Below are positions 29,930 through 39,121 of a DNA stretch of 64,000 nucleotides, in pieces. The DNA lies in contig NZ_CADEAJ010000002.1 in the NCBI RefSeq assembly GCF_902825235.1, forward strand, positions 62,001 to 126,000. The letters run 5' to 3'. Under the pieces are notes generated by a model that worked only from the letters and a program-made list of their open reading frames with translations, searched no databases and was not told the origin of the DNA. Within the stretch, counting starts at the first letter, position 1. The number at the start of each line of letters is the position of its first letter. This DNA comes from Bartonella vinsonii subsp. vinsonii. Its GTDB lineage: Bacteria > Pseudomonadota > Alphaproteobacteria > Rhizobiales > Rhizobiaceae. A program made the translations under genes and the position numbers.

Positions 29930-30485
29930 AGAAGAAAGAGTATGAGAGCTTCTACAGAAGAGAAAATACATTGCTTTCTATTTTAGTTTCTGGAGATGTT
30001 CTATATCGTTGTTGGAATATAGGTTTTTGTATTCTGTTCTTATATTATAGGATTTTTATCAGTGATAAATTTTCTGAGAGAGTTTTCGCTATATATTTTG
30101 ATACTCTGAGGTGTAGCGTGTTGTAAGACATACAGATGACTTATAGCCTGTATGATTTTTCTGATATGATGGCACTGTTTTTTCTTATAAATTTCTATTC
30201 ATAAACTTTTATTGTATTAAAATAAGTATTTATCATAATAAATAACAATTTATATTTATTAAATATATTTTTTATAAAATTATAAGGTCATTATTATAGT
30301 ATAAATTTATTTTCTCTTTATTAAAAATTGATATTTTATTTATCAAGTAAGGAAAAGTTTTTTGAAAAAGAAACTTATTAATCATTGTATTAATGATTAA
30401 TAACAGTTGTTAAAATATGCTGGCTGAGTTCACATTTTAAAAGTGAGAAGAGCTTTTTAAAAGAAAGAAAAATAAGTTTTATAAA
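29930..30485. other. AT-rich gene-free region after the transporter operon
   Basis: About 560 bases, very AT-rich, especially 30180-30420. I see no gene in it and no clear terminator for the dpp operon. Together with the gap to the right of the autotransporter remnant it frames that decayed gene. Confidence 0.5.
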
Positions 30486-30514
30486 CAAAGGGCAGCACAT
30501 TGTGCTGCCCTTTG
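30486..30514 (-). terminator. strong hairpin terminator of the decayed autotransporter
   Basis: CAAAGGGCAGCACA (30486-30499) and TGTGCTGCCCTTTG (30501-30514) form a perfect 14-bp inverted repeat around one base. Read leftward it is followed by TTTATAAAACTT, so it fits a rho-independent terminator for the autotransporter remnant, 40 bases after its last codon. Confidence 0.8.
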
Positions 30515-30555
30515 TGATAAAGAAATAACAAGAGGTTTGTTGTTACAGTCTTACT

Positions 30556-31877
30556 TTAAAACTGATAACGTATTCCTTCGGAAAAACTTGCTCCAGATAT
30601 ACCGGTTTTTTTGAAGCTTTTGTTGATAATTGACATCACCATGAAGAGAGAAATTATGGGAGAGTTGCGCATTAATGCCAACGCTGCCTTCAATTGCAGT
30701 TCCCATAGGATCAAGGTCAAGGTCTCTGCCAATCTGGATGGTACCATCATCACCAAATGTTTTGAGTAAGTTGACTTTTCCATAGAAAGACATCGGACGG
30801 TTGTTTTCAGTGGAAAGGGTTTTGGTCAAACATCCGCCAACACGGATCATCCATTGATGAGGGTTGTTCATATCAATGGTGAAATTATTGACATCGGTGA
30901 TGGTGTCAAACATCAAATGTTGATAGGCAAGCTGTGCTTGTGGTTCAAATGTTAAACCTTCCGTTCCGGTGGCAAATTGTTTGCCAACAGTGGTGGAAAT
31001 ACTCAACATCTTGGCATTTTTCAATTTTGCTGTTTTGCCTTTTAACTCGATCATGCTGTCTGTGTCATCAGCTTTTGCCCCACAGTGCCCATGTCATACG
31101 TTATGAAAGCAGCATCTATGACATCAATTTGTCCACCTTTTTCTGCTAATAATGCAGCTTTTTTCCCAATTATGGTTTTTCCTGTCATTGTGATCTTAGA
31201 TTCTGAATCCTCTGCATGGAGTCCATTGCTATCAGATGAGGAAAATGTCGTATTGTCTTCTAAAATAATGGTGCCGCCGTTTTGAACATATACCCCATCA
31301 GTTTTCCCCTCAAACGATCCTCGAAAGGTTGTTATTGTGGAATCATTATCTGCAAATATGCTTGTTTCTGCTTGTGTGATGGTTACATTGTTTAAAGTCA
31401 CAATGCTTTTGTCGGCACTTATCCCCTTATCCATCAAGGACTCATCTTTACCGCTCGATATTTTCATATTTTCCAGCGTGTTCATACCATTCTTGCTAGA
31501 ACTGAAAGAAGCATCAATTTCAGAAGCCGTAATGGAGCCACCAGTCATGTTGATTATGCCGCCATTTTGGGTCTCAAGTCCTTTTTTGAATTTTTCAATG
31601 GTTGTTGTGTCCTTTAAATTAATTTCACTACCAGAATTATTCGACCCTACAGCAGTGGTGTTTTTTCGGGATCAGAAGAAGTTATTTTTTAAACCTTGGC
31701 CGTTGATTTTTCTACCGTTTGTTGCCTTAATTGCATCATAGAATTATAGGATTTTCCAGATTCATTTTTTACTTCTCCACTATCAGCATTAAGAATTTCG
31801 GCATATGCGTTGAAATGAATGCCAAGCAGTATGACAGCTATAGCAGCTGTACAGAATAAAAGAGATTTATTATACAT
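30556..31877 (-). pseudogene. decayed Bartonella-type autotransporter (inducible autotransporter-like)
   Basis: Three leftward pieces form a broken autotransporter. 31877-31689 encodes a signal peptide (MYNKSLLFCTAAIAVILLG..AYA). 31548-31051 encodes a passenger with beta-helix-type repeats (TGGSITASEID, NNVTITQAETS, NGGTIILEDN). 31054-30551 encodes part of the beta-barrel (KTFGDDGTIQIGRDLD). Frames change near 31690-31550 and at 31051-31054, where passenger and barrel appear joined by a deletion. A final frame change near 30620 is implied because the natural ending, GISGASFSEGIRYQF, lies in another frame. The whole is far shorter than working Bartonella autotransporters. Stops and shifts rule out a functional product. 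Confidence 0.85.
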
Positions 31878-32456
31878 TGATATTTTCCTTACTTATAATC
31901 CCCATACATTTTTCCCTCCGCTTACAAAAAGGATATCAAATGAATGCTTATCTTCGTATGACATAGATTGTTTTAATTTTTATGTCAAAGTATAATAATA
32001 ACTTTATATTAAAATATAGAATGTTTTATTTAACTTTATAATTTATTATATTTTGATTAATATTGATTCTATATTTAAAATATGAATTAAATTATTTTAT
32101 AATATTTATTATTATTGTGATATTTTTATTAATGGGAGGTATCTTTTTGTATTAATCTTCATTTAGCTAAAATTAAGAGAGAAAATAATTAGTGAACATA
32201 ACGGTATTTGCGTGACTGTAACCGTGCAAATGAAAGATTTTTGATGTTGCCATTTCAAAATCAGATGGGAAAAGATTTTTGAAGAATTCTTACAAAAATA
32301 TCAGGAGGTTTAAAGTGATCTTTGCCCCCCTTTGAGAGCCTCTTGAAAATTCTTTGAAAAAACAAATTAATATAATATTTCGTATTAAAATGTACAAAGC
32401 CTAATGACAAACTCTATACAGCCGACAAGCTACAAAAAACTTTTTGAAAAATAAAA
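31878..32456. other. AT-rich upstream region of the autotransporter remnant
   Basis: About 580 bases, very AT-rich between 31980 and 32150. I see no gene. It should once have held the autotransporter promoter, reading left. Confidence 0.5.
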
Positions 32457-32533
32457 TGGTAGCGGAGGAGGGATTTGAACCCCCGACACAAGGATTATGA
32501 TTCCTCTGCTCTAACCTACTGAGCTACTCCGCC
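32457..32533 (-). tRNA. tRNA-Met (CAU), elongator type
   Basis: The minus strand from 32533 to 32457 folds as a cloverleaf. The acceptor 5' strand is GGCGGAG, the D arm GCTC..GAGC, and the anticodon arm GAGGA-ATCATAA-TCCTT with anticodon CAT. The T arm is GGGGG-TTCAAAT-CCCTC, the 3' acceptor strand CTCCGCT, and the ACCA end is encoded. The first acceptor pair is a regular G-pyrimidine pair and the D arm lacks the initiator features. The sequence resembles alphaproteobacterial elongator tRNA-Met rather than the lysidine-modified tRNA-Ile, which begins differently. Confidence 0.95.
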
Positions 32534-32560
32534 AAATCTGCAACTCATTTCACTTTTGCG

Positions 32561-32590
32561 GATATAAGAGGTAGAATAGTAAGATGTCAA
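32561..32590 (-). promoter_or_regulatory. sigma-70-type promoter for tRNA-Met
   Basis: On the minus strand a perfect -35 box TTGACA (32590-32585) is followed after 18 bases by TATATC (32566-32561). The predicted start is about 20 bases before the mature tRNA 5' end at 32533. Confidence 0.6.
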
Positions 32591-32690
32591 GCATCGTTTT
32601 TAAGCTTTTCTCTTGTCATTCTATTTCATCCCCGATATGGAATGAAGAGAAATATATTTTTTTATTGATGGGCAGGGGTAAAGCATAAAA

Positions 32691-33644
32691 ATGGTGCCAC
32701 GTGTAGCGGTTTTAGGATGCGGTCATTGGGGTGGGAATCATATACGAACACTCCAACAACTTGGGGCTTTAGCAGCAGTTTCTGATATGAATGTGGAGCG
32801 TGCTGAAAGCTTTGCTTGCATGTATGGGGTTGAAGCCATTGCGCCTGAAGATCTTTTTATTCGTAAAGATATTGATGCATTGGTTCTGGCTTTGCCTCCA
32901 CAATTTCATACAGAAAATGCCCTGTGTGCTCTCAAAAATGGTAAGGATGTTCTGGTTGAAAAACCAATTGCATTAAATGTAGCAGATGCTGAACATCAAG
33001 TCCAAGTTGCTGGTGAATATGAGCGAATTTTTATGGTTGGCCATATTTTACGGTTTCACCCTGCTTTTGAAAAAATGTGTGAATTGATAGCAAAGGAAGA
33101 ATTGGGAGATATCCGTTATATTTATTCTCACCGGTTAGGTTTTGGAAAATTTCATACACAAAGTGATGCCTTATGGGATCTTGCTCCTCATGATCTCTCA
33201 ATGATTTTGGCTTTGACAGGATGTGAACCTTCTGAGGTTCGTGGCGAGGGGACTGGTGTCATTGATCAGCATTCTGACTTTGCTCATATTCATATGACTT
33301 TTCCAAATGGTATAGGGAGTCATCTTTTTACTTCACGTTTTAGTCCCTATCGTGAAAGGCGCTTAACGGTTGTTGGCACAAAAGCTATGCTCGTTTTTGA
33401 TGATATGGAACCATGGAACCGTAAATTAGCCTTGCACCCTTTTGCTGTTTGGAAAGAGAATCAAGAGTGGGCTTTTAGCACTGATGCGTTGAATTACATT
33501 GATGTTTGTGAAGGCTTGCCACTTACTTGCGAATTGCAACATTTCCTTGATTGTGTTGAAACGCGTCAATTGCCTCGCACAAATGGCGATGATGCTATTG
33601 CTGTTTTACGGATTTTAACTGCTGCTAGTGTCAATTCTTGTTAA
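32691..33644 (+). CDS. gnnA: Gfo/Idh/MocA-family oxidoreductase, candidate GnnA (UDP-GlcNAc 3-dehydrogenase)
   Basis: This 317-residue NAD-binding sugar dehydrogenase has the Rossmann motif VLGCGHWGGNHIRTL (residues 7-21) and the family EKP motif at 90-92 (VEKPIALN), followed by GHILRFHPAFEKM. With the aminotransferase next door it fits GnnA. GnnA oxidises C3 of UDP-GlcNAc before amination by GnnB, which yields the 2,3-diamino sugar of some lipid A types. Bartonella lipid A is known to contain 2,3-diamino-2,3-dideoxyglucose. The specific name is inference from this pairing; other UDP-sugar dehydrogenases (WlbA/WbpB types) are alternatives. The gap to the next gene is 74 bases. Confidence 0.8.
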   Translation: MVPRVAVLGCGHWGGNHIRTLQQLGALAAVSDMNVERAESFACMYGVEAIAPEDLFIRKDIDALVLALPPQFHTENALCALKNGKDVLVEKPIALNVADAEHQVQVAGEYERIFMVGHILRFHPAFEKMCELIAKEELGDIRYIYSHRLGFGKFHTQSDALWDLAPHDLSMILALTGCEPSEVRGEGTGVIDQHSDFAHIHMTFPNGIGSHLFTSRFSPYRERRLTVVGTKAMLVFDDMEPWNRKLALHPFAVWKENQEWAFSTDALNYIDVCEGLPLTCELQHFLDCVETRQLPRTNGDDAIAVLRILTAASVNSC

Positions 33645-33718
33645 AGAAAGTATCAATTCTTATTAAAATAGAAGAGAAGTAATGCTCGTACATTATTGTG
33701 ATGATCAATGGAGTTAAT

Positions 33719-34837
33719 ATGCAATTCATCGACCTTGGAGCGCAACGTGTGCGCATTGAAGATAAAATTAATTCTGCAATTGCGCATGTGGTCGCTAGTG
33801 GACAGTATATTTTAGGGCCAAAAGTCACAGAGTTTGAAGAGCGATTAGCAGATTATCTTGGGGTTAAACATGTGGTTGCATGCGCTAATGGAACCGATGC
33901 ATTGAAAATGCCTCTTATGGCTCATAATATCGGTCTAGGGGATGCTGTTTTTTGTCCTAGTTTCACGTTTTCCGCAACCGCTGAAGTTGTTGCTTTAGTC
34001 GGAGCAGAGCCTGTTTTTGTGGATGTTTTGCCTGATACATTCAATATGGATGTTGAAAAACTTTGTGAAGCAATCAAAATGATTAAAGAAGAGGGGCGCC
34101 TTCAACCAAAGGCAATTATTGCTGTTGATTTATTTGGGCTTCCTGCTGATTATGCGCAAATTGCTAAAGTCGCGGTAAAGGAAAATCTTTTTGTTATTGA
34201 AGATGCTGCTCAATCGATGGGGGGAAGAAGCGATAATATTATGTGCGGAGCTTTTGGTAATGTTGCCGCGACAAGCTTTTATCCTGCAAAACCATTGGGG
34301 TGTTATGGCGATGGAGGCGCTATGATGACCAATGATGATAACTTGGCAGCACTTTTACGTTCTATTTTGTTTCATGGTAAAGGTGAAACGCAATATGATA
34401 ATGTGCGTATCGGTATGAATTCACGTCTGGATACTCTTCAGGCTGCAATTTTGCTAGAAAAACTTGAGATCTTTGAAGATGAGATGGAAAGGCGAGTGGC
34501 AATTGCTCGACGTTATTCCGAGGGGTTAAGAGATATTGTCACAGTTCCAGAAGTGGGAGAAAATGTGCGGTGTGCCTATGCACAATATACGATTAAGGTG
34601 GAAGAACGTGATAAATTGAAGGACTATTTACAGAAAGAATCTATTCCTACAATGGTTTATTATAAAACTCCATTGCACCAACAGCCCGCTTATAAACACT
34701 TTTCTTCTGTAAAAAATTCTCTTTCTGTTTCAGAGTCTTTAGGGAATTGCGTTTTAAGTTTACCGATGCATCCTTATTTAACGCAAACTGATCAGGATAT
34801 GGTTATCCAGAAAATAAGAGATTTTTATTATTCTTGA
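33719..34837 (+). CDS. gnnB: DegT/DnrJ/EryC1-family sugar aminotransferase, candidate GnnB
   Basis: With the start at ATG 33719 (GGAG seven bases upstream) the protein has 372 residues; the frame also allows 33698. It opens MQFIDLGAQRVRIEDKIN and has CANGTDALKMPLMA. The pyridoxal-phosphate lysine is at about residue 191 in FYPAKPLGCYGDGG. RIGMNSRLDTLQAAIL follows. This family transfers an amino group to a keto-sugar nucleotide. Beside a GnnA-like dehydrogenase it is best read as GnnB, making UDP-GlcNAc3N for lipid A. Functional naming is inference; the family is certain. Confidence 0.82.
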   Translation: MQFIDLGAQRVRIEDKINSAIAHVVASGQYILGPKVTEFEERLADYLGVKHVVACANGTDALKMPLMAHNIGLGDAVFCPSFTFSATAEVVALVGAEPVFVDVLPDTFNMDVEKLCEAIKMIKEEGRLQPKAIIAVDLFGLPADYAQIAKVAVKENLFVIEDAAQSMGGRSDNIMCGAFGNVAATSFYPAKPLGCYGDGGAMMTNDDNLAALLRSILFHGKGETQYDNVRIGMNSRLDTLQAAILLEKLEIFEDEMERRVAIARRYSEGLRDIVTVPEVGENVRCAYAQYTIKVEERDKLKDYLQKESIPTMVYYKTPLHQQPAYKHFSSVKNSLSVSESLGNCVLSLPMHPYLTQTDQDMVIQKIRDFYYS

Positions 34838-35031
34838 GAGGATATTTTATTTTTAAAGGTCGTTTAAGAGTGGGTTTTGGTTTTGTCCCATCTTGAAAAG
34901 TATTTTTGATTTGTAATTAAAAAAAAGTCAGAATGAGTAGCTCTTTTGCTAAGAGAATAGCTTACCTCTCTGTATGAAACCATTAGTGTTTATCATTCTC
35001 GATCTTCACTTAAGGAGTTTTAAAAGACAAT

Positions 35032-35679
35032 TTAAAGAGGTGTTTTTTTGCTGGAGGCTATTTTTTTCTGAATATGTGAGGCTAGGTCATTTTTACTTTT
35101 AGAATTTTGGGTCAATATGTTGATGGGAGATGATTCACCCTCTTGTAATGCTATTTGAGCAGCTAATGTTGCTGCTAATTCCTTTGTTTCTTCACGCAAT
35201 TCATTTAGGAGTTTTTGGTTCTTTGTGCTGTCAAGTTCGTTGGTTTGAATTTTTTCTAAACATTTCTGATAATGTGCAATTTTTTCATGCATAGTTTTTA
35301 GTTCCATTATAAAAGTATTTGTTGCATCAGAATTTTGTTCGATTGCGGATGCTTTTTGGGGGGAGGAAGAGGGGGCTTGTGTGGAAAGACATAATCGATA
35401 AAGCTGCTCTGTTAGTTGGCTAAGCTGCATTTTTTGTTGAGCATATTTTTTTTGCAAAGAATCGTATTTTTGTTCGTTGTGTACTTGTTCCACAGCATGT
35501 TGTGCACGAAGAAAATCGTAGTTTGCTTGCATCTCAGTGTGTGATAACGGGATTTGTGCAGAAACATATTTCTGCGCAAAATGAATAGCTCTGCGCCAAA
35601 TAAGAGGAGCAAAAAGCACGAGTAACCAAGAGGTAAAAGCGACACCAAAAATAAAAAAAAGAAACGATTGGATAAGCAT
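35032..35679 (-). CDS. hypothetical protein with N-terminal membrane anchor and coiled coil
   Basis: I do not recognise a family. The 215-residue protein begins with a membrane segment (about residues 4-28, LFFIFGVAFTSWLLVLFAPLI). Then comes a long, polar, glutamine-rich helix predicted as coiled coil (residues 55-110, ending KMQLSQLTEQLYRLC) and another helical segment near 130-180. It should sit in the inner membrane with the coiled coil in the cytoplasm or periplasm. It lies 27 bases after the DUF1134 gene on the same strand, so the two are probably cotranscribed. Confidence 0.7.
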   Translation of the reverse strand: MLIQSFLFFIFGVAFTSWLLVLFAPLIWRRAIHFAQKYVSAQIPLSHTEMQANYDFLRAQHAVEQVHNEQKYDSLQKKYAQQKMQLSQLTEQLYRLCLSTQAPSSSPQKASAIEQNSDATNTFIMELKTMHEKIAHYQKCLEKIQTNELDSTKNQKLLNELREETKELAATLAAQIALQEGESSPINILTQNSKSKNDLASHIQKKIASSKKTPL

Positions 35680-35706
35680 AAAACCTCTTTATTAGTAAAA
35701 GTTCGT

Positions 35707-36303
35707 TTAAAACGGGTTCCATGTTGGTTTGGGCGTTAATTTTAAATATCCCACATTAATGCCAAGACGTGCGCCAATTCCTGTACGTACTGGAACTAAT
35801 AAAACATTGTGGCGTTTAAGAACATGAAAGCCAACACCTGCAATTAAATAGGCCGAACCTGAAATACCGCCATAGCGTCCCCATAAATTATTTATAGTAT
35901 TAAGATTGTAAACTAATATCATTAAACGAGAACCTTGTCCGCCAAGATCCCATCCCACAGAGGGACCTTGCCAAAAAACTTTATGTTGACCATAGTTTTT
36001 GGTAAAAAGTTTTCCTTCACCATAGGTTAAGCCAGCAAAAAAAGCACCAGAAGCTTCTTCCCCTAATATATAGGCATTGGGATAACCGTATTGTGAAAAG
36101 ATATTTTGAATTGCTACAGCTATACTGCTGGCAGTTTTTCCAAAAAAAGTATGACCGGAATCGATAATTTCTTGCAGCGAATAATGGGGTTCATTTCGTT
36201 CTATTGGTCGGAGTTGAGCATTTGCAGTGTTTATGATGACGAATAAAAGGAAGATGATAGATACAATATTTTTGTTCCAGCGCATGAGAAGAGAGAGATT
36301 CAT
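35707..36303 (-). CDS. DUF1134 family exported protein
   Basis: The 198-residue protein has a signal peptide (hydrophobic residues 12-27, cleavage likely after ANA). The rest is the conserved DUF1134 block: YSLQEIIDSGHTFFG, NAYILGEEASGAFFAG, VFWQGPSVGWDLGGQGSR, and the ending GYLKLTPKPTWNPF. The family is common in alphaproteobacteria and resembles the YSC84 lipid-binding fold in its glycine-rich core, but its function is unknown. It should be periplasmic. A coiled-coil membrane protein follows in the same direction. Confidence 0.88.
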   Translation of the reverse strand: MNLSLLMRWNKNIVSIIFLLFVIINTANAQLRPIERNEPHYSLQEIIDSGHTFFGKTASSIAVAIQNIFSQYGYPNAYILGEEASGAFFAGLTYGEGKLFTKNYGQHKVFWQGPSVGWDLGGQGSRLMILVYNLNTINNLWGRYGGISGSAYLIAGVGFHVLKRHNVLLVPVRTGIGARLGINVGYLKLTPKPTWNPF

Positions 36304-36519
36304 AGAGTTTTTCCCTTTTATTAGTTACAAACAAAAAGATAATATTAGGATTTTTATTCTATTCAAATAAAAAATAAGATATAAATTTGTTTCAATTCTT
36401 GAATTTGTTTCTGAAAAAAATGATCCTGATTGTTAAAGTTCCTTGTATATATGCATTGGATGTTAAGAGTTTTTCTTTAAAATGAAGTTTATTTTTAAAT
36501 CTAGGAGTTCTCAATAATT

Positions 36520-37161
36520 ATGACGTTAGCTGTTTCTTTGAAGCCTACCGATCTTGCTGCTTTGCTCTGTAGTCGTATTTGCCATGATTTGATTTCACCT
36601 GTTGGCGCTATTCAAAATGCGATGGAGCTCTATGATGAAGGAGGAGCTGAAGAAGATGCTTTGCAATTGGTGCGTTTGTCTGTTTCAAGCGCTTCTGCAC
36701 GTCTACAATTTGCGCGATTGGCTTTTGGTTTTGCAGGAGCAAGTGGGGGACAAATAGATACACGTTCTGCTGAGCAAGTCGCACAACAATATATGAAGGA
36801 AGAAAAAGCAATTTTAAAATGGAAGGCACCTTCTCTGCTTTTACCAAAAAATGATGTTAAGCTTTTGCTTAATTTATTATTGATTGCAAATGCAACAGTT
36901 TCTCGTGAAGGAGAAATCGTTGTTATGATTTTGCAGGATGAAAAGAAGCTTTCTTTTCGATTTGAGATTTCCGGTAAAATTTTACGTATTCCGTCTCATT
37001 TTATTGCGTTATATAAAGGAGACATTCAAGAAGAATTTGTTGATGCTCATGCCATCCAATTTTATTACACACTGCTTCTTGCTGAGATAACAGATATGCA
37101 AATAAATATCGAGGAAACAGAAGGCTGTATTATTTTGGAAAGTGTAAAAGAGAAGCACTAA
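36520..37161 (+). CDS. chpT: histidine phosphotransferase ChpT
   Basis: The 213-residue protein starts with a dimerisation and phosphotransfer helix pair that contains the phospho-accepting His22 in [19 protein letters not shown]. The rest is a degenerate ATPase-like domain with no ATP-binding motifs, as in Caulobacter ChpT. ChpT relays phosphate from the kinase CckA to CtrA (and CpdR), so it controls the cell cycle. ctrA lies 250 bases away, facing it. The stop codon TAA at 37159-37161 overlaps the first bases of the xseA-derived fragment, so a duplication joint sits exactly at the gene end. Confidence 0.92.
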   Translation: MTLAVSLKPTDLAALLCSRICHDLISPVGAIQNAMELYDEGGAEEDALQLVRLSVSSASARLQFARLAFGFAGASGGQIDTRSAEQVAQQYMKEEKAILKWKAPSLLLPKNDVKLLLNLLLIANATVSREGEIVVMILQDEKKLSFRFEISGKILRIPSHFIALYKGDIQEEFVDAHAIQFYYTLLLAEITDMQINIEETEGCIILESVKEKH

Positions 37162-37237
37162 TGCTCTCCCTTTAGGGGGAGTTGTGCCAAGATCTGAGCT
37201 TATTATTGTGGCACGAGGAGGAGGAAGTTTAGAAGAT
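37160..37237 (+). pseudogene. 78-base fragment of xseA directly after chpT
   Basis: These 78 bases match 20359-20436 of xseA without gaps, with about seven mismatches when compared by eye. Shared blocks include AATGCTCTCCCTTTAG and GGAAGTTTAGAAGAT. The xseA piece encodes [17 protein letters not shown]. The fragment has no start and cannot be functional. It lies 17 kb from intact xseA and 20 kb from the decayed first-half copy, so xseA pieces have been copied more than once. Confidence 0.85.
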
Positions 37238-37363
37238 AAGCCATGTAAGGAAAAGAGGGCTTAGATTGTATCTGCAAACCGGATGTCTGGACTATTAAAG
37301 CCTTAAGCATTTTCTATACACAAGAGATTATTTGTGTGCGAGCCGTTCCTTGTAACAGAGAAA

Positions 37364-37392
37364 AAATCTCGGCCCGCTACACTCCGAGATTT
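37364..37392 (-). terminator. terminator after ctrA
   Basis: AAATCTCGG (37364-37372) and CCGAGATTT (37384-37392) form a 9-bp stem with an 11-base loop, 20 bases after the ctrA stop, followed leftward by TTTCTC. It can act in both directions and may also end chpT transcripts. Confidence 0.7.
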
Positions 37393-37412
37393 TACAATGT
37401 GCATTTCACTGC

Positions 37413-38114
37413 TTAAGCGGTTTTACGGACGTTCTCTTCAATCGGATCACGTAACACATAACCACGTCCCCAAACGGTATCAATGTAGTTTACATGAGAA
37501 GAGATTGCTTCCAGTTTCTTCCGCAGTTTACAGATAAAGACATCAATAATTTTAAGTTCTGGTTCATCCATTCCACCGTAAAGATGATTGAGAAACATTT
37601 CCTTGGTGAGTGTAGTACCTTTGCGTAGAGACAGAAGCTCTAGCATTTGATACTCTTTACCAGTTAAATGAACAGGATGCCCAGCAACTTCTACGGTTTT
37701 TGCGTCAAGGTTAATGGTGAGATCGCCAGTAACAATGACCGATTGCGCATGCCCTTTAGAGCGACGAACAACCGCATGAATACGCGCAATAAGCTCATCT
37801 TTATGGAATGGCTTCGTCATATAATCATCTGCACCAAAGCCAAAACCACGGACCTTATCTTCAATGGCATTCATACCAGAAAGAATGAGGACAGGGGTTT
37901 TTATTTTTGCCAATCTTAGGGTTCTCAAGACATCATAGCCTGATATATCAGGGAGATTTAGATCAAGCAAAATAATATCATAGTCATAAAGCTTACCTAA
38001 ATCGACTCCTTCTTCACCTAGATCAGTGATATAAACATTAAAGTTCGCTGACTTTAGCATTAACTCAATGCTTTGAGTCATCGCTTTATCATCTTCAATT
38101 AATAATACGCGCAT
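37413..38114 (-). CDS. ctrA: cell cycle response regulator CtrA
   Basis: The 233-residue OmpR-type regulator has a receiver domain with phospho-accepting Asp51 ([11 protein letters not shown]), acidic pair EDD at residues 7-9 and Lys in [10 protein letters not shown]. Its winged-helix DNA-binding domain contains [14 protein letters not shown] and [17 protein letters not shown]. This is CtrA, the essential master regulator of the alphaproteobacterial cell cycle, which binds TTAA-type sites. chpT, which phosphorylates it, and sciP, which inhibits it, are its neighbours. A GAATC (GANTC, CcrM-type) site lies at 38141-38145, about 30 bases before the start. A perfect 8-bp inverted repeat lies at 38277-38295. 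Confidence 0.96.
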   Translation of the reverse strand: MRVLLIEDDKAMTQSIELMLKSANFNVYITDLGEEGVDLGKLYDYDIILLDLNLPDISGYDVLRTLRLAKIKTPVLILSGMNAIEDKVRGFGFGADDYMTKPFHKDELIARIHAVVRRSKGHAQSVIVTGDLTINLDAKTVEVAGHPVHLTGKEYQMLELLSLRKGTTLTKEMFLNHLYGGMDEPELKIIDVFICKLRKKLEAISSHVNYIDTVWGRGYVLRDPIEENVRKTA

Positions 38115-38683
38115 TTTAGATCCCTCACTTTAACTCCTTCGAATCAAAAGGAGCATTTTTTTATCAATAGCATTTTTACCAGCCGTGATAAAAAATAATC
38201 CATGAAATCAAACACTTACAACATAAAGTGTCTATGAATATTTCAGTAGTACGCGTAACAATCACCACTGAATTTCCCACTATCTATGATAGTGGTTAAC
38301 AAAATATTTTTATTTTTGAAAGAGGTTACAAAATTATTTTAGAAATAACCGCATATCTTTTCATTCCATGAAAAATGAAGCACTTTTTCACTTAATTTTT
38401 AACTTAAAAAAGATCTTATAAGAGATCATTTTAAATTACTTTTTTACAATTTCAGTTTTTATTTACTGAGCTTTAAACCTCTTCATTCTATAGTGCAGGT
38501 GAAAAGTAAAGAAAGAGTTATATCTTTTTAAAGCAGGTTGTGTTCACCGATGCTTTAAGGATGTCGAGAAATTATAGTTTTAAATTACAAAAAGGACTGT
38601 TTTCGTTAGAAAGAGTATAACGAGAAGTTCATGTAAGAATGCGAAGACGCGTTTTGAGTTGGCGCAATCGAGGAGTAGTGAGT
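38115..38683. promoter_or_regulatory. ctrA upstream control region with inverted repeat and GANTC site
   Basis: About 570 gene-free bases between leftward ctrA and the rightward FliJ-like gene. It contains GAATC at 38141-38145 and a perfect inverted repeat CCACTATC (38277-38284) and GATAGTGG (38288-38295), with GTTAAC right after it. Near 38392 is TTAA, eight bases, TTAA, which is close to, but not at, the seven-base spacing of a CtrA box. These are candidate elements for CtrA autoregulation. Confidence 0.5.
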
Positions 38684-39064
38684 ATGAAGCCACGGGAAAG
38701 TATGGTGCGATTAAGGATGTTTCAAGTGCGTGGAAAGCGTCGTGAAATTGCACAGCTTGAGATGATGATCGCAGAATTTGAGCGAATGGTGTTAGAACTG
38801 GAAGCACAAATTATTAATGAAGAGCGCAAATCTGGAAATAATGATGTAAACCATTTTGCTTATTCTGCTCTTGCTCGTGCGGCGCGGAAAAGGCGCGATA
38901 ATCTTATAAATTCGATTCGTGATTTGCAGATTCAAAAAACAAATGCTGAAATTGCGCTCCATGAAATCAATACAGAGTTGCAACATGCACAGCTTCTTGA
39001 GGCACGGGAAAAGAAAGCAATTGTGGATGATGATTCAATTCATTCTCACTCAATGACTGGATGA
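38684..39064 (+). CDS. FliJ-like coiled-coil protein
   Basis: With the start at ATG 38684 (AGGAG eight bases upstream) this is a 126-residue, highly charged, almost fully helical protein beginning MKPRESMVRLRMFQVRGKRR. The frame extends upstream to 38639 but without a comparable ribosome binding site. It resembles the FliJ-type flagellar export chaperone that, as I recall, sits beside ctrA and sciP in Brucella and rhizobia. FliJ works in the flagellar type III export gate. No other flagellar gene is in the window and many Bartonella lack flagella, so here it may be a relic or have another role. Confidence 0.75.
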   Translation: MKPRESMVRLRMFQVRGKRREIAQLEMMIAEFERMVLELEAQIINEERKSGNNDVNHFAYSALARAARKRRDNLINSIRDLQIQKTNAEIALHEINTELQHAQLLEAREKKAIVDDDSIHSHSMTG

Positions 39065-39121
39065 TAAAAGTGAGTTTTTGAAAATAAGTTCTTTGAGATG
39101 CTTATATACTGAAAACACAAA

